64,000 nt of DNA from Deltaproteobacteria bacterium (GTDB lineage Bacteria > Lernaellota > Lernaellaia > JACKCT01). This document shows, piece by piece, positions 46,772-59,332 of the stretch. Positions within the stretch are counted from its first letter, which is position 1; every line of letters starts with the position of its first letter. The stretch spans positions 1-64,000 of the forward strand of contig JAOSJX010000005.1 of the NCBI GenBank assembly GCA_027493875.1, given 5' to 3'. The notes below the pieces were generated by a model, which did not search any database, was not told the DNA's origin, and saw only the letters and a list, made by a program, of their open reading frames with translations. The translations under genes and the position numbers were made by a program.

Positions 46772-48952
46772 ATGAAATGGCCGGCGATAATACTTCTCGT
46801 TTGTTTTTTGGCCGGGGCGCTCGGCTGCGGATGCGGCGACGATGACGACGATTCATCGTCCGCCCCCGCTGACGACGATACCGGGTCGAATGATGACGAC
46901 GACGCGGACGACGACGTCGGTGACGACGATACGTTTCCGGACGACGACGCGGACGACGATACCGACGACGATGACGACAACGTCGGCGAAGTGCATTCGG
47001 CGCTTTCGGCGCGTACCTCCGTCCTCGACGGGCAAGGCGTGTCGTCCTGCACCTTGATCGGGCAACGCGACTGCATCTTCGGCACAACGCTCGAGTGCGC
47101 GATCTTCGACGGCAATACCGGCACCTTTGCCGCCGACCCGCCCGAATTCCTCGAACGCATTTTCTACGAGGAGCGCTACCTCGATCTCTACGAGCGTTCG
47201 GAGAACTCCGGCCTCACCTATTCCACGACCACACCGATGCCGCCGGGCACGCCGGAGGAAACCTGGGCCGATCCCGCGATCTTCGACGAGTACCGCGATC
47301 ACGGCGACGGCGCGTTTTACATGGGGATGCAACTCTCCGCCGCCGCGCTGCGCTACGCCGCCACCGGCACGGACGGCGACTACTGGCGCATGATCGCCCT
47401 GCTCGAAAAGCAGCTGCTCAACTGGCGCGTCACCGGCGTGCCGGGCGCCATGTACCGCAGCATCTTCGCGATGCTCGACGACGGCGTGTCCGTGCCGGAA
47501 GGCCACCCGGAGTACAACCTCCACAAATACAAGACGCGCTCGAACCACGTTCTGTACACGGTGGACGAAACTTTCCGGGATCTCCTGCCCGACTATTACT
47601 TCGACGGCGCGGACCTGGACGGCGATACCGTGCCCGACGTCAACACCACGCCGACGGCGGAGGGCAGCCCGAGCCTCGACGCTTACTCCGCCGCGTTTCT
47701 CGGGCAGCAGCTCGCCTACGATCTCATTCAGCAGACCGAAGGCGCGCTGCGCACGGAGATCGGGCAGAACGTTTCGTGCTTCGTCACGCGCCTGAAGAAA
47801 ATACGCATCGCTCATTTGGCGGACAGCGTCATCGGGCAGGCGGCGCTGCAATACCTTACCGGCGCCGGGGCTTTCCACCCGGACCCGGATGACATCGACC
47901 TCACGCAGGTCGACACGATGATCGGCTACGTCGCCGAGGCGATTCCGCCGGGGCCGCCGGGGAATTTCAATTTCGATTGCCCCGACGATCCGCCTTTCGA
48001 CGTGGACCCGGAATACGATCTCGACGCCAACGATCCGCTCTTTCTCGTCAAGTTCGCGGACGTCGCCTACCGCCTCACCGGCCAGGGCAACCATCCCATC
48101 GACTTCATCTACTTCGTCACGCATCGCGGCGGCGACGTGGGCTTTTTGTTCAACTACGCCGTGTTCGCCTATCACACCACGCGCAACGAGGCCTTCCTGC
48201 GTTTCATCGAGGAATCGCTGATCGACGAAGCGCGCGGGCTGGAGGTGCTCAACACGGCGGGGTCGTTCTATCTGCCGCCCTATTGCGGTGACTGGATCGG
48301 CGGCGACCTGTCGCATCCGATCTTCTACGGCACGCTCTTGCACCTGGACGACTCGCCGCTCGCGCAGGAACACCGGCGCATGCTGCGCGAGGAGTTCAAG
48401 GACAAACTCATGGCGAACGACGGCAACGCGTACCTCGGCATGACCTATTCCGCCGTGATGACCGGCGCGGACGACCCGGACGTGGACACCTTCGCCGCGT
48501 GGGCCGAAGAGGAGCTCGAAGGGTACGTGCTCAACCCGGATTATCCGCTCGACCCGAAGCGCGATTACAGCACCCTCTACTTGGACAACCCGCTGCCGCC
48601 GCCCTACGACCCGCAGGGGCCGACGGACGCGGAGATCGCCGCGTGCGAACAGGGCGTCGAGCTTTTCGGCATCGAGATCGTGCCGGGGCCCGGCGTAAAC
48701 CCGGAATTCGAGATGATTTCCGGCGCGCCGCTGCCGGTGGGCATGCGCGTGCCGCATGACCTGATTTGGCACTTCTCGCCGTTCAACCTGCAGCGCGACC
48801 GCGGTGCCAACGCCGGGCGCGCGCACATGAGCTTCGCCGACCTCACCCTTCCCTACTGGATCGGCCGCGTGGCCGGCCGCATCACCGAAGGCGACGGCAT
48901 GGCGCTGGCATGGAAGGATACGGGGGAGACGTGCGGGAGCGACCGGTTTTGA
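46772..48952 (+). CDS. Poly-Asp-stalked lipoprotein with alpha/alpha-toroid domain
   Basis: ATG 46772 is the likeliest of several in-frame starts because it gives a compact signal peptide MKWPAIILLVCFLAGALGC; no strong ribosome site is visible. The Asp stalk starts after CGCG and runs about 55 residues. The body (about 650 residues) has YMGMQLSAAALRYAATGTDG, LLNWRVTGVPGAMYRSIF, YFVTHRGGDVGFLFNYAVFA and GDWIGGDLSHPIFYGTLLHL. The first two match the 5455-7089 lipoprotein, so both are probably toroid-fold enzymes or binding proteins acting on glycans at the cell surface. Intact. The terminator at 48985 is shared with the next gene. Confidence 0.7.
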   Translation: MKWPAIILLVCFLAGALGCGCGDDDDDSSSAPADDDTGSNDDDDADDDVGDDDTFPDDDADDDTDDDDDNVGEVHSALSARTSVLDGQGVSSCTLIGQRDCIFGTTLECAIFDGNTGTFAADPPEFLERIFYEERYLDLYERSENSGLTYSTTTPMPPGTPEETWADPAIFDEYRDHGDGAFYMGMQLSAAALRYAATGTDGDYWRMIALLEKQLLNWRVTGVPGAMYRSIFAMLDDGVSVPEGHPEYNLHKYKTRSNHVLYTVDETFRDLLPDYYFDGADLDGDTVPDVNTTPTAEGSPSLDAYSAAFLGQQLAYDLIQQTEGALRTEIGQNVSCFVTRLKKIRIAHLADSVIGQAALQYLTGAGAFHPDPDDIDLTQVDTMIGYVAEAIPPGPPGNFNFDCPDDPPFDVDPEYDLDANDPLFLVKFADVAYRLTGQGNHPIDFIYFVTHRGGDVGFLFNYAVFAYHTTRNEAFLRFIEESLIDEARGLEVLNTAGSFYLPPYCGDWIGGDLSHPIFYGTLLHLDDSPLAQEHRRMLREEFKDKLMANDGNAYLGMTYSAVMTGADDPDVDTFAAWAEEELEGYVLNPDYPLDPKRDYSTLYLDNPLPPPYDPQGPTDAEIAACEQGVELFGIEIVPGPGVNPEFEMISGAPLPVGMRVPHDLIWHFSPFNLQRDRGANAGRAHMSFADLTLPYWIGRVAGRITEGDGMALAWKDTGETCGSDRF

Positions 48953-48984
48953 TCGTCACGTCCGCTGCGTCCGCGGAATCGGCG

Positions 48985-49020
48985 CAAAAAAGCGGCGGCC
49001 GTGTGGCCGCCGCTTCTTGT
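48985..49020. terminator. Bidirectional terminator
   Basis: GCGGCGGCC (48992-49000) and GGCCGCCGC (49005-49013) form a 9-bp stem with a GTGT loop, with T-rich tails on both strands (TTCTTGTTT on plus, TTTTTTG on minus), between convergent genes. Confidence 0.85.
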
Positions 49021-49035
49021 TTGCGTTGGGAGGAT

Positions 49036-49353
49036 TTACCAGCGGTTGTTGCGTCCGCCGAATCCGCCGCCGCCGCGCCGGTCGCCGCCGCCGCCGCTAC
49101 GCGGACCCTTGTCCTGCGCTTCGCTGACCTTGATGGTGCGGCCGTCGAGTTCCGTGCCGTCCATTTCGCTGATGGCCTTCGTCGCGTGATCCGCTTCCGC
49201 GAAGGTGACGAAGCCGAAGCCCCGCGAACGCCCCGTGTCCCGGTCGGTGATGACTTTCGCCTCGGTCACCTCGCCGAAGCGCTCGAACGCCTCCAGCAGA
49301 CCGGAGTCGTTGACGTTCCACGACAGGCTTCCCACAAACAGCTTCTTACTCAT
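49036..49353 (-). CDS. Glycine-rich RRM RNA-binding protein
   Basis: 105 residues from ATG 49353 (purine-rich GAGAGAGAAAGAG upstream). One RNA-recognition motif with RNP2 KLFVGSLSW and RNP1 SRGFGFVTF, then a Gly/Arg tail (GGGGDRRGGGGFGGRNNRW). Such proteins are often cold-induced RNA chaperones in cyanobacteria and deltaproteobacteria. The A/T-rich pyrimidine leader upstream could be a cold-regulated 5' UTR (inference). Confidence 0.9.
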   Translation of the reverse strand: MSKKLFVGSLSWNVNDSGLLEAFERFGEVTEAKVITDRDTGRSRGFGFVTFAEADHATKAISEMDGTELDGRTIKVSEAQDKGPRSGGGGDRRGGGGFGGRNNRW

Positions 49354-49869
49354 GACTCTTTCTCTCTCTATACCTTGGCGCCGATTTCTTCGCCGGCGCT
49401 TTGACGATGCGGACGAAAGCGCCCGCCGCTTGGGCGGCCCCAACGGCCGCCAATCTCTTAAGTTCTTTCTACAAACCTTGGGTGTTGCTTGCGAGCAAAT
49501 CGTCCAGGGCCGGTAAAACGAACCGGTTCATCAATCAAACATCAAGGTCCAAACATTTTTTGGTCATTGACCGGAGGACGCTAACACGCCGCAGGGGGAA
49601 AGTAAACAGGGAAATAGAAGCGATCGCCCGTCGGCGGTGGAAGGGAGGCGAAGCGGCGCGATGATCGCCACGGCGGTCATGTCCGGACGGTCAACGCCGA
49701 TGCCCACCCTTGCCGCGATGGATGACCGTTCATTATTCGTCACTCTCCCTATTAAAGAACTAAAGAACGCGTTCGCAAACCCGGCTCCGAAACCAGGAAC
49801 TCGGAACATCAAAAGTATATCCGTAATGAATACGAAAGGCGCGAAGATCGTCTCGTTCATGGACGGCGG
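49354..49869. other. 516-base intergenic region
   Basis: Contains the RRM gene leader near 49354-49560 (A/T-richer, probably its promoter). The rest has short overlapping frames on both strands without ribosome sites or recognisable motifs. I see no supported gene. Confidence 0.4.
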
Positions 49870-52955
<3,086 letters not shown>

Positions 52956-52957
52956 CG

Positions 52958-54592
52958 TCAGCTTGGCCTTGCCGGTTCGATCTCGCAGCAACCCGCCCCG
53001 ATACTCTCCTTACTCAGCTCGGTCTTCAGCAGGAACGCGCCCACCGTCACCACGGCGTCTCCCTCGGCGACGTCGCCGTGAATATGGATGAGATCGTCGT
53101 CCGCGCGCCCCGCTTCGACGGCGCGCGGTTCATAGACGCCCTCTTCCACACGGACGAACAACACGTGGTCGTTTCCAAGACGCTGCAAAGCGGTTCGCGG
53201 CACCGCGACGGCTCTTCGCGGTTGTTCCCGTTGAACGACCGCGCGGACAAACTGGCCCGCCCGCAACCGCCCCTGCGGGTTCTCGATCTCCACACGCGCT
53301 TTCACGGTTCGGCTGGTGAGATCGACCTCGGGCGCGATCCAGGCGAGACGGCCGCTCAAGGTCGTCGCGGCGCGGTCCGCCGTGACGATCTCGACGGGCG
53401 CGCCGGCCGCGAGACCGGCGACCTCGGACTCCGGGATATCCAGCATGACCCATAAACGGTTTGGATCCGCGACGACGGCCAGGGAAATTTCGTCCGTGGC
53501 AAACGTCCCAAGGACGGCCGGACGGCGAATGACCACGCCGTCAAGAGGAGCGCGCACGGCGAAACGACCTCCCGTCCATACCCTCTTCCGCGCCGATCAC
53601 GCGAAGAGCGTCTTGCGCCGACCGATATTCCGCGGCGGCTTCCTTGGAGCGCCGGCGCGACCGTTCCCACTCTTCGCCTGGAAACCAGATCCTCCGCGAA
53701 AAGTTTTTCGGCGCGAGCGTGCGCCGACTGGAGCGTTTCATGTCGTTCCCGGGCCGCCCGCAAACGGCCCTGGGCGTCGCCCGCGGCGTCGCTCTCGAGA
53801 GTAAAAAGGATTTGGCCCCGGCGCACGGCATCGCCGGGCTCCACATGGACGCGACGAACAACACCCTCGGCGGCGGCCCGGATATCGGCGACGCGATTTT
53901 GATCGAATTCGACGACGCCGGGACAGGAAACCCCGTCGCCGATGTCGGCGATGCGGGCGACTTCGACCGCGAGGCCGGCGGCTTTTTTCAAGGTCGCCCG
54001 ACTTGAACCGAATGCGCGTTCCCGGTTCGAAGGCGGTATTCGCCGCCCTCTCTTTCGCGGCGGATTCGGGCGGAGCGACAGGGTTGCAGACGGGGCAGGC
54101 GGATTCCGGAAATCCGTGCTCCTCGCACCAATCGCCGGTTTTCTTAAATTGGGGGATGAGTTCCGGATTGCACTTCGTGCATTTAGACTCCGGCAACCCG
54201 TGGCCCTTGCACCAATCCGACGGCTCGGCACTCCGGCTCGCCGGATGATCATCGCTACCGTCCGGTGCCGATCCCGGAGGCGCCATCGGGCGGCATATTG
54301 GACAGGCCGATTCCGGAAAACCGTGCTCGGCGCACCAGTTACCCGAATTTTTGAATTGAGGAATCAACTCCGGATTGCATTTCGTGCACATGGATTCGGG
54401 CAATCCGTGCCCGGCGCACCAGTCCGAGGCTCGGGCCGTGGATGCGTTCGCGGGGACGGCGTTCACCGATGCGGCTTTTCCGACGGATTCCCGGGCGCAC
54501 GATACCGCGCCGGCCAAAAGCGCTGCGTTGATCAGAATAACGGCGATCCACCGCCACGAAACAACGCTCGGAAACAAACGATCGAGGTTCAT
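52958..54592 (-). CDS. czcB: CzcB-type RND adaptor with four N-terminal Cys/His metal-binding-like repeats, frameshifts
   Basis: ATG 54592 with GGGAG. A membrane/lipoprotein signal ends AGAVSC. Residues 50-180 contain four units of the form WCxxHGxPESxCxxCxP (e.g. DWCAGHGLPESMCTKCNP, NWCAEHGFPESACPIC), likely metal ligands. The adaptor part then begins: barrel-sandwich AAEGVVRRVHVEPGDAVRRG, a hairpin helix (LRAARERHETLQSAHARAEK), VRAPLDGVVIRRPAVLGTF and the beta-barrel. The frame changes near 53984 (T6), 53690 and 53570. About 545 residues, longer than usual because of the repeats. czcA starts 2 bases after its stop. Confidence 0.8.
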
Positions 54593-54673
54593 CGAGTCAC
54601 TCCCGTAAAACCGCCTCCGAGATCGCTCGGTGGCGAGGATTGATGATGCGGCTATTGAGAAATGGTCAGGGAA

Positions 54674-55039
54674 TTAGACGGCGAGGGCGATGGGAGGACG
54701 GTCGATCGAGCGAAGGGCTCCGTCGTCGAGCCGGGGAGCGGCAAGGCGCGGCTTCGCGACCGAAGCGACGGGGTAAGCGACTGGTGTTACGGTGACGTAC
54801 GCCGCGGGAGCCGGCGCCGGGCAGCAAAGACACGCGGCACAACCCCCGGCCGACCCGCCGGTTTCTTGATCATGGTCGTCCGGGCAGTCTCCGCAATCAG
54901 CGTCCCGAGCGCTCATAAACGCCCCGCCGGGATTTCCCTGTGAGCCGAACAGCCCCAGAGACGTAGCCAGCGCCAGCACGAGGACGAACACCACGGTTCG
55001 GAGGCAAAACATCGCGGCAGATTTGCGGTCCGCACGCAT
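54674..55039 (-). CDS. Small secreted Cys-rich protein of the czc operon
   Basis: About 121 residues from ATG 55039. Signal helix LRTVVFVLVLALATSLGLFG, then DADCGDCPDDHDQ and GCAACLCCPAPAPAA, a cluster of seven Cys and one His, followed by a Pro/Val-rich tail. Small Cys-rich proteins of this kind often head czc/cus operons and may bind the exported metal or protect the periplasm (inference). It lies 81 bases before czcB. Confidence 0.55.
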   Translation of the reverse strand: MRADRKSAAMFCLRTVVFVLVLALATSLGLFGSQGNPGGAFMSARDADCGDCPDDHDQETGGSAGGCAACLCCPAPAPAAYVTVTPVAYPVASVAKPRLAAPRLDDGALRSIDRPPIALAV

Positions 55040-55225
55040 TTTGTCAATCGTCTGTCCTACTCGGTGTTGTACCAAAACGTCGGACCGGCGACGAGGAAGA
55101 GCGCCCTCGAACCGCAATCGAAGCCGGACAAATGATATTGGCGCGAACCTTGTTGCCCCGGTATATGGGGGTGTGTTAACTTTTGCGCGCTAAATGTGGG
55201 TACTTAAAGCCGGTCTGGAGACGTC

Positions 55226-55660
55226 ATGAAGATCGCGGTGGGGAACGATCACGCCGGTCTGCCGCTGATGAAAACGCTCAAGGAATATCTGCGGGCGCGG
55301 GGGCACGAATTGGTGGATCACGGCACCGATTCCGAGGACAGCGTCGATTATCCGGATTACGCGCACGAGGTCGCCGCGTCGGTGTCGTCCGGCAAGGCGG
55401 ACCTGGGGCTCCTGGTGTGCGGCACGGGCATCGGGATGAGCATCGCGGCGAACCGGCATCCCGGCGTGCGCGCGGCGCTTTGCGCCGACGGCTACATGGC
55501 GCGCATGGCGCGCATGCACAACTTTGCGAACGTTCTTTGCATGGGCGCGCGGGTGCTCGGCCCGGGCGTCGCCATGGAGATCCTGGATGTGTTCCTGCAC
55601 ACCCCGTTCGAGGGCGGCCGCCACGAGCGGCGCGTGGAAAAGCTGGAACCCAAGCCCTAG
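55226..55660 (+). CDS. rpiB: Ribose-5-phosphate isomerase B
   Basis: 144 residues, intact. Starts MKIAVGNDHAGLPLMKTLKE; active-site Cys and anion-hole region LLVCGTGIGMSIAANRHPGV; closing motif RMHNFANVLCMGARVLGPGV. It interconverts ribose-5-P and ribulose-5-P. Ribulose-5-P is also the feedstock of riboflavin synthesis, which fits the ribD/ribE genes two cistrons downstream. Confidence 0.95.
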   Translation: MKIAVGNDHAGLPLMKTLKEYLRARGHELVDHGTDSEDSVDYPDYAHEVAASVSSGKADLGLLVCGTGIGMSIAANRHPGVRAALCADGYMARMARMHNFANVLCMGARVLGPGVAMEILDVFLHTPFEGGRHERRVEKLEPKP

Positions 55661-55678
55661 GTCGTCGGGAGGTTTGCC

Positions 55679-56176
55679 GTGAAGTGCCCTTACTGCGGAA
55701 AGATGGAAAACCGCGTCATGGACTCGCGCTACCGTGAAGGCGGCAACGTTATTCGCCGGCGGCGCAAATGCGAAGTCTGCAGCCGGCGCTTCACGACCTA
55801 CGAGCGCGTCGGCGACATGCACCCGATGGTGGTCAAGAAGGACGGCCGGCGCGAGACCTTCGACCGCGCGAAGATCATGGCCGGCGTCAAGCGCGCCTGC
55901 GAAAAACTCCCCGTGTCCGTCGAGCAGATGGAGCAACTCGTGGACGAGGTGGAGCGCCACTTCTGCGACATCGGCGAGAAGGAAGTGGAGTCGGGCGCCG
56001 TCGGCGACATGGTCATCCGCAAGCTGCACGACCTGCACAAGGTGGCGTACGTGCGTTTCGCGTCGGTGTACCGCTCGTTCAAAGAACCCGAGGATTTCCT
56101 GGCGGAGCTCAAGACCATTCTGAACGACTCACCGCAACCTTCCGCCAAGGCGAGTCTCAAGCGGCGCAAGCCCTGA
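55679..56176 (+). CDS. nrdR: Transcriptional repressor NrdR
   Basis: GTG 55679 with GGGAGG. Zinc ribbon CPYCGKMENRVMDSR and RRRKCEVCSRRFTTYERV, then the ATP-cone (MVVKKDGRRETFDRAKIMAG) and YVRFASVYRSFKEPEDF. 165 residues, normal. It represses ribonucleotide reductase genes by sensing ATP/dATP. The nrdR-ribD order is a common bacterial arrangement. Confidence 0.95.
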   Translation: MKCPYCGKMENRVMDSRYREGGNVIRRRRKCEVCSRRFTTYERVGDMHPMVVKKDGRRETFDRAKIMAGVKRACEKLPVSVEQMEQLVDEVERHFCDIGEKEVESGAVGDMVIRKLHDLHKVAYVRFASVYRSFKEPEDFLAELKTILNDSPQPSAKASLKRRKP

Positions 56177-56185
56177 AGGGGCTTC

Positions 56186-57341
56186 GTGCCTTCCCGCGAT
56201 CTCGACATCGAAGCGTTGATGCGCCGCGCGATCGCGCTCGCGCGGCAAGGAGAGGGATTCGTCCATCCGAATCCGCTGGTCGGCGCGATCATCGTGAAGG
56301 ACGGCGGAGTGATCGGCGAGGGCTACCACATGGAAGTGGGGCAGCCGCACGCGGAAATCAACGCGATGGCGAAGGCCCGCGCGGCGGGGCACGACGTACG
56401 CGGCGCGACGATGGTCGTGACGCTCGAGCCGTGCGCGCATTTCGGCCGGACGCCGCCGTGCGTGGAAGCGCTGGTGGAAGCCGGGATCGGCGAGTGTTCG
56501 TCGGCATGATCGACCCCAACCCGCGCGTGTCGGGCCGCGGGCTCGCGTTCCCTCCGCGAGAACGGCATCCCGGTGAAGGAGCGCGTGCTCGAAAGCGAGT
56601 GCGCGGCGATCAATGCGGAATTCATCAAGTACATCACGAAGCGGCGGCCCTACGTTGTCATCAAGGCGGCGATGACGCTGGACGGCAAAATCGCGACGCG
56701 CACCGGCAAATCGCGTTGGATCAGCTCTCCGGACTCGCTGCACTTCGCGCACAAGCTCCGCCACCGGTATCAGGCAATCATGGTCGGCGCGGGAACGGTG
56801 CGCGCGGACGATCCGCAATTGACGTGCCGCCTGGAGGACGTGCCGCGCCGGCATCCGGAGCGGTACGTCGTGGACGGCCGCCTGTCGATCTCGCCGGAGG
56901 CGCGCGTGGTTTCGGGCCGATTGCCCGGACGCACGGTGATCGTGACGAGCGAGACGTCTGACCCGGAAAAACGCAAGCGGTTTGAGGAATTCGGGTGCGA
57001 GGTCTTGATCGCGCCGGGCGACGGCGCGACGATCGACCTGGGAGCGATGATGGATCTGCTCGGCGAACGCAAGGTGGCGAGCCTGATGATCGAAGGCGGC
57101 GCGACGCTGTTGCACGAAGCGCTCGAGGCGCGCGTGGTGGATCATATTTTTCTGGTCATCGCTCCCAAGATTTTCGGCGGGCGCGACGCGCTGTCCGTCA
57201 TCGGCGGGCGCGGCGTGGAAGAAGGTGGACGACGCGTGGCGCCTCGCCGAGATGCGCGTGGAGCGCCTCGGACCGGACTTATTAGTTGAAGGCGACGTCG
57301 TTTACGCCCAACGCGAGGACGAGACATGTTTACAGGACTGA
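56186..57341 (+). CDS. ribD: Riboflavin biosynthesis protein RibD, three frameshifts
   Basis: GTG 56186. Deaminase domain: [20 protein letters not shown], the zinc site HAEINAM, then [13 protein letters not shown]. The frame changes near 56493 and 56551, where [17 protein letters not shown] is recovered. Reductase domain: [61 protein letters not shown] third break near 57222 precedes [15 protein letters not shown]. About 385 residues, right for the bifunctional enzyme (pyrimidine deamination, then ribosyl reduction). Three breaks in an essential-type gene argue for sequencing error. Confidence 0.9.
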
Positions 57342-57969
57342 TTGAAGAGGTGGGAAGGATTCGTTCGTCGAAGCCCGCGGGGACGGGGCGCGGCTGACGG
57401 TGGAAAGCGCGTTTCCGGCGGCGGAGATCGCGATCGGCGAGTCCATCGCCGTCGACGGCGCGTGTCTGACCGTCGTGGAGAAGGGCGACGGATTTTTCGA
57501 GGTGGATCTCGGCAAGGAAACGCTGGCACGCACGACCGCGAAGACTTGGAAGCCCGGGCGGCGGGTGAACCTGGAGCGGGCGATGCGTTTGTCGGACCGG
57601 CTCGGCGGGCACATGGTGCTGGGGCACGTGGACGGCGTGGGAAGCGTCGAGGCGATCGAGCCGGGCAAGGATTTCACCGTTTACCGCATCCGCGCGCCGA
57701 AAGAGGTGGCGCGTTATATCATTCCCAAAGGGTCGATCGCCGTGCAGGGCATCAGCCTGACGGTCAACGAAATTAAAGGCGACGTTTTCTCCGTCGGGAT
57801 CATCCCGCACACAACGGCGAAAACGAATCTTTCGGATCTCAAGATCGGGGACGAGGTCAACCTGGAAGGGGATCTCGTTGGAAAGTACGTGGAGAAATTC
57901 TTTAAAGCCGGGGATCAGGCCGAAGGGATTACGCGCGAATGGCTTGAAAAGAAAGGCTTTTGGGACTGA
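57326..57969 (+). CDS. ribE: Riboflavin synthase (alpha-type), one frameshift
   Basis: ATG 57326 starts [10 protein letters not shown], the invariant family N-terminus, and overlaps the end of ribD by 16 bases. After a break near 57365 the two barrel repeats follow: GESIAVDGACLTVVEKGDGF with GGHMVLGHVDGVG, and GSIAVQGISLTVNEIKGDVF with IIPHTTAKTNLSDLKIGDEV. 214 residues, normal. It dismutates two lumazine molecules to riboflavin. Confidence 0.92.
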
Positions 57970-58126
57970 TACGACCGCCCCTTGCGGGCAAATATTTCCC
58001 TCCCTCTCCGGCAAGGTTGACCACGCGTCCGGCCCCTCGTTCGGCCCGGATCACCGACCCGCGGTCCTACCATAACCAACTGTTATTACTGTTTATTTTG
58101 GGATCCTTTCGGCGGCCGTACGGCCT

Positions 58127-58142
58127 TGGCACAGGCCTTGCT
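58127..58142 (+). promoter_or_regulatory. Sigma-54 promoter of the Ig-like lipoprotein
   Basis: TGGCACAGGCCTTGCT fits TGGCAYR-N4-TTGCW without mismatch, GG-N10-GC. It lies 50 bases before GTG 58177 and rules out the longer in-frame start at 58126. Confidence 0.75.
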
Positions 58143-58176
58143 CAATCCCCTGGCCGGACCGAATGGAGAGGTTGTT

Positions 58177-58683
58177 GTGAGACCACTGATTTTATTGACG
58201 GTTATCGCTCTTCTGGCCTTCGCCGGCCTCGCTTGCGAGGACCAGTACATGACGGCCGAATCGGACGTGGTGACCAACGAGGCGGGCCAGACGATGAAGC
58301 TGTCGGCCACGCCGGACAATCTCGATATCTCCGCGGGCGGCGCCATCACCGTACTGGTCGAACTGTACGCCGCGGACGGTTATCCGATCGAAGGCGCGAA
58401 CTTGGTTTTGACGTCGACCATCGGAACGCTCGGCGCCAATCAAGCGACGACCGATCTCGACGGCATCGCCGTGACGACGCTCACCGCCGGCACGCAGCCG
58501 GGCTACGCGGCCGTCGTGGCGACCTACAAGTCGATGCAGGCGATGGTCTCGGTCGATTTTTACGAGGGTGACCCGGACGCCACGCCCGATACCGGCGACT
58601 CGCCGGACATCGGCGGCGGCACGGACACGGGAACGGATACGGGAACGGACACCGGGACGGGCGGCGAGGGAGCGGGCGCGTAA
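58177..58683 (+). CDS. Lipoprotein with bacterial Ig-like (Big_1-type) domain
   Basis: GTG 58177 follows GGAGAGG. Signal VRPLILLTVIALLAFAG, lipobox GLAC. One Ig-like domain at residues 45-130 (SAGGAITVLVELYAADGYPI, EGANLVLTSTIGTLGANQAT, TDLDGIAVTTLTAG), as in invasin-type Big_1 units. The tail is a Gly/Thr/Asp run (GTDTGTDTGTDTGTGG), a lighter version of the window's Asp stalks. 168 residues. Likely a surface lipoprotein under sigma-54 control. Confidence 0.75.
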   Translation: MRPLILLTVIALLAFAGLACEDQYMTAESDVVTNEAGQTMKLSATPDNLDISAGGAITVLVELYAADGYPIEGANLVLTSTIGTLGANQATTDLDGIAVTTLTAGTQPGYAAVVATYKSMQAMVSVDFYEGDPDATPDTGDSPDIGGGTDTGTDTGTDTGTGGEGAGA

Positions 58684-58854
58684 CGCCAGGGAGCCTTCCC
58701 GCCCTTTGACATGCTGAGCGGTCGTTTGGTCCCAGGGGCGCCGCCAACGCCCACCGGACCAGACGATTGCGTGATGGTCAAACGTAGCCGAGACCGTGAA
58801 ACGACCATAACCGGTCGGAACACCCCTCGGCGAGGATGACCTGTCACACTGGAG

Positions 58855-58884
58855 AGTCGGTCCCGTAAAGACCGACTTTTTTTT
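58855..58884 (+). terminator. Strong rho-independent terminator
   Basis: AGTCGGTC (58855-58862), loop CCGTAAA, GACCGACT (58870-58877) and T8. It lies about 170 bases after the Ig-like lipoprotein; the long gap leaves room for an unseen small RNA. Confidence 0.85.
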
Positions 58885-58885
58885 G

Positions 58886-58927
58886 GTATGTTGTATGTCG
58901 TATATCGTATGTCGTATATCGTATGTT
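58886..58927. repeat. Six tandem 7-bp repeats (GTATRTY)
   Basis: GTATGTT, GTATGTC, GTATATC, GTATGTC, GTATATC, GTATGTT in direct succession, between the terminator and the antitoxin gene. The 7-base period is not a codon repeat. Confidence 0.9.
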
Positions 58928-58971
58928 GGGATTTGGTCGCGCGGAAGCGCGGTGTTTCCCACCGAGGGAGA

Positions 58972-59328
58972 ATGAAGGAAATCAAACCCATTCGAAACGA
59001 TCGAGACTATCGAACGGCGGTTAAACGGATTGAAGCGCTTATGGACGCGGAGCCGGGGACGTCCGAGTTTGACGAACTGGAAATCCTCGGGACGTTGGTG
59101 GATGCGTACGAGGAGCGTCGCTTTCGCATCGCGCCGCCCGATCCCGTCGACGCGGTCCGCTTTCGCATGGAACAGTTGGGGCTGACCCGTAAGGACTTGG
59201 AACGATATATCGGTTGGCGTGGCCGCGTTTCCGAAGTCATGGGCCGCCGGCGGACATTGAGTCTGACGATGATCCGAAAGCTGCATCGAGGTTTGGGCAT
59301 TCCCGCCGAGGCGTTGATATCCGAATAA
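58972..59328 (+). CDS. HigA-like HTH antitoxin/regulator, no toxin partner seen
   Basis: 118 residues; ATG 58972 after GAGGGAGA. N-terminal MKEIKPIRNDRDYRTAVKRI and LEILGTLVDAYEERRFRIAP, then an XRE-type helix-turn-helix (LTRKDLERYIGWRGRVSEVM, RRRTLSLTMIRKLHRGLGIP). This is the HigA subgroup in which the toxin gene normally lies directly upstream. Here upstream is only the terminator and 7-bp repeats, so it looks like an orphan. Confidence 0.75.
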   Translation: MKEIKPIRNDRDYRTAVKRIEALMDAEPGTSEFDELEILGTLVDAYEERRFRIAPPDPVDAVRFRMEQLGLTRKDLERYIGWRGRVSEVMGRRRTLSLTMIRKLHRGLGIPAEALISE

Positions 59329-59332
59329 ACTG

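Noticed and set aside
49564..49860. 98-residue minus-strand frame after czcA
   Set aside because: Hydrophobic start but no ribosome site, no family, and an equally long frame on the other strand; not enough to call a gene.
55040..55225. Possible riboswitch upstream of rpiB/rib genes
   Set aside because: No FMN-element core motifs could be found here or upstream of ribD.
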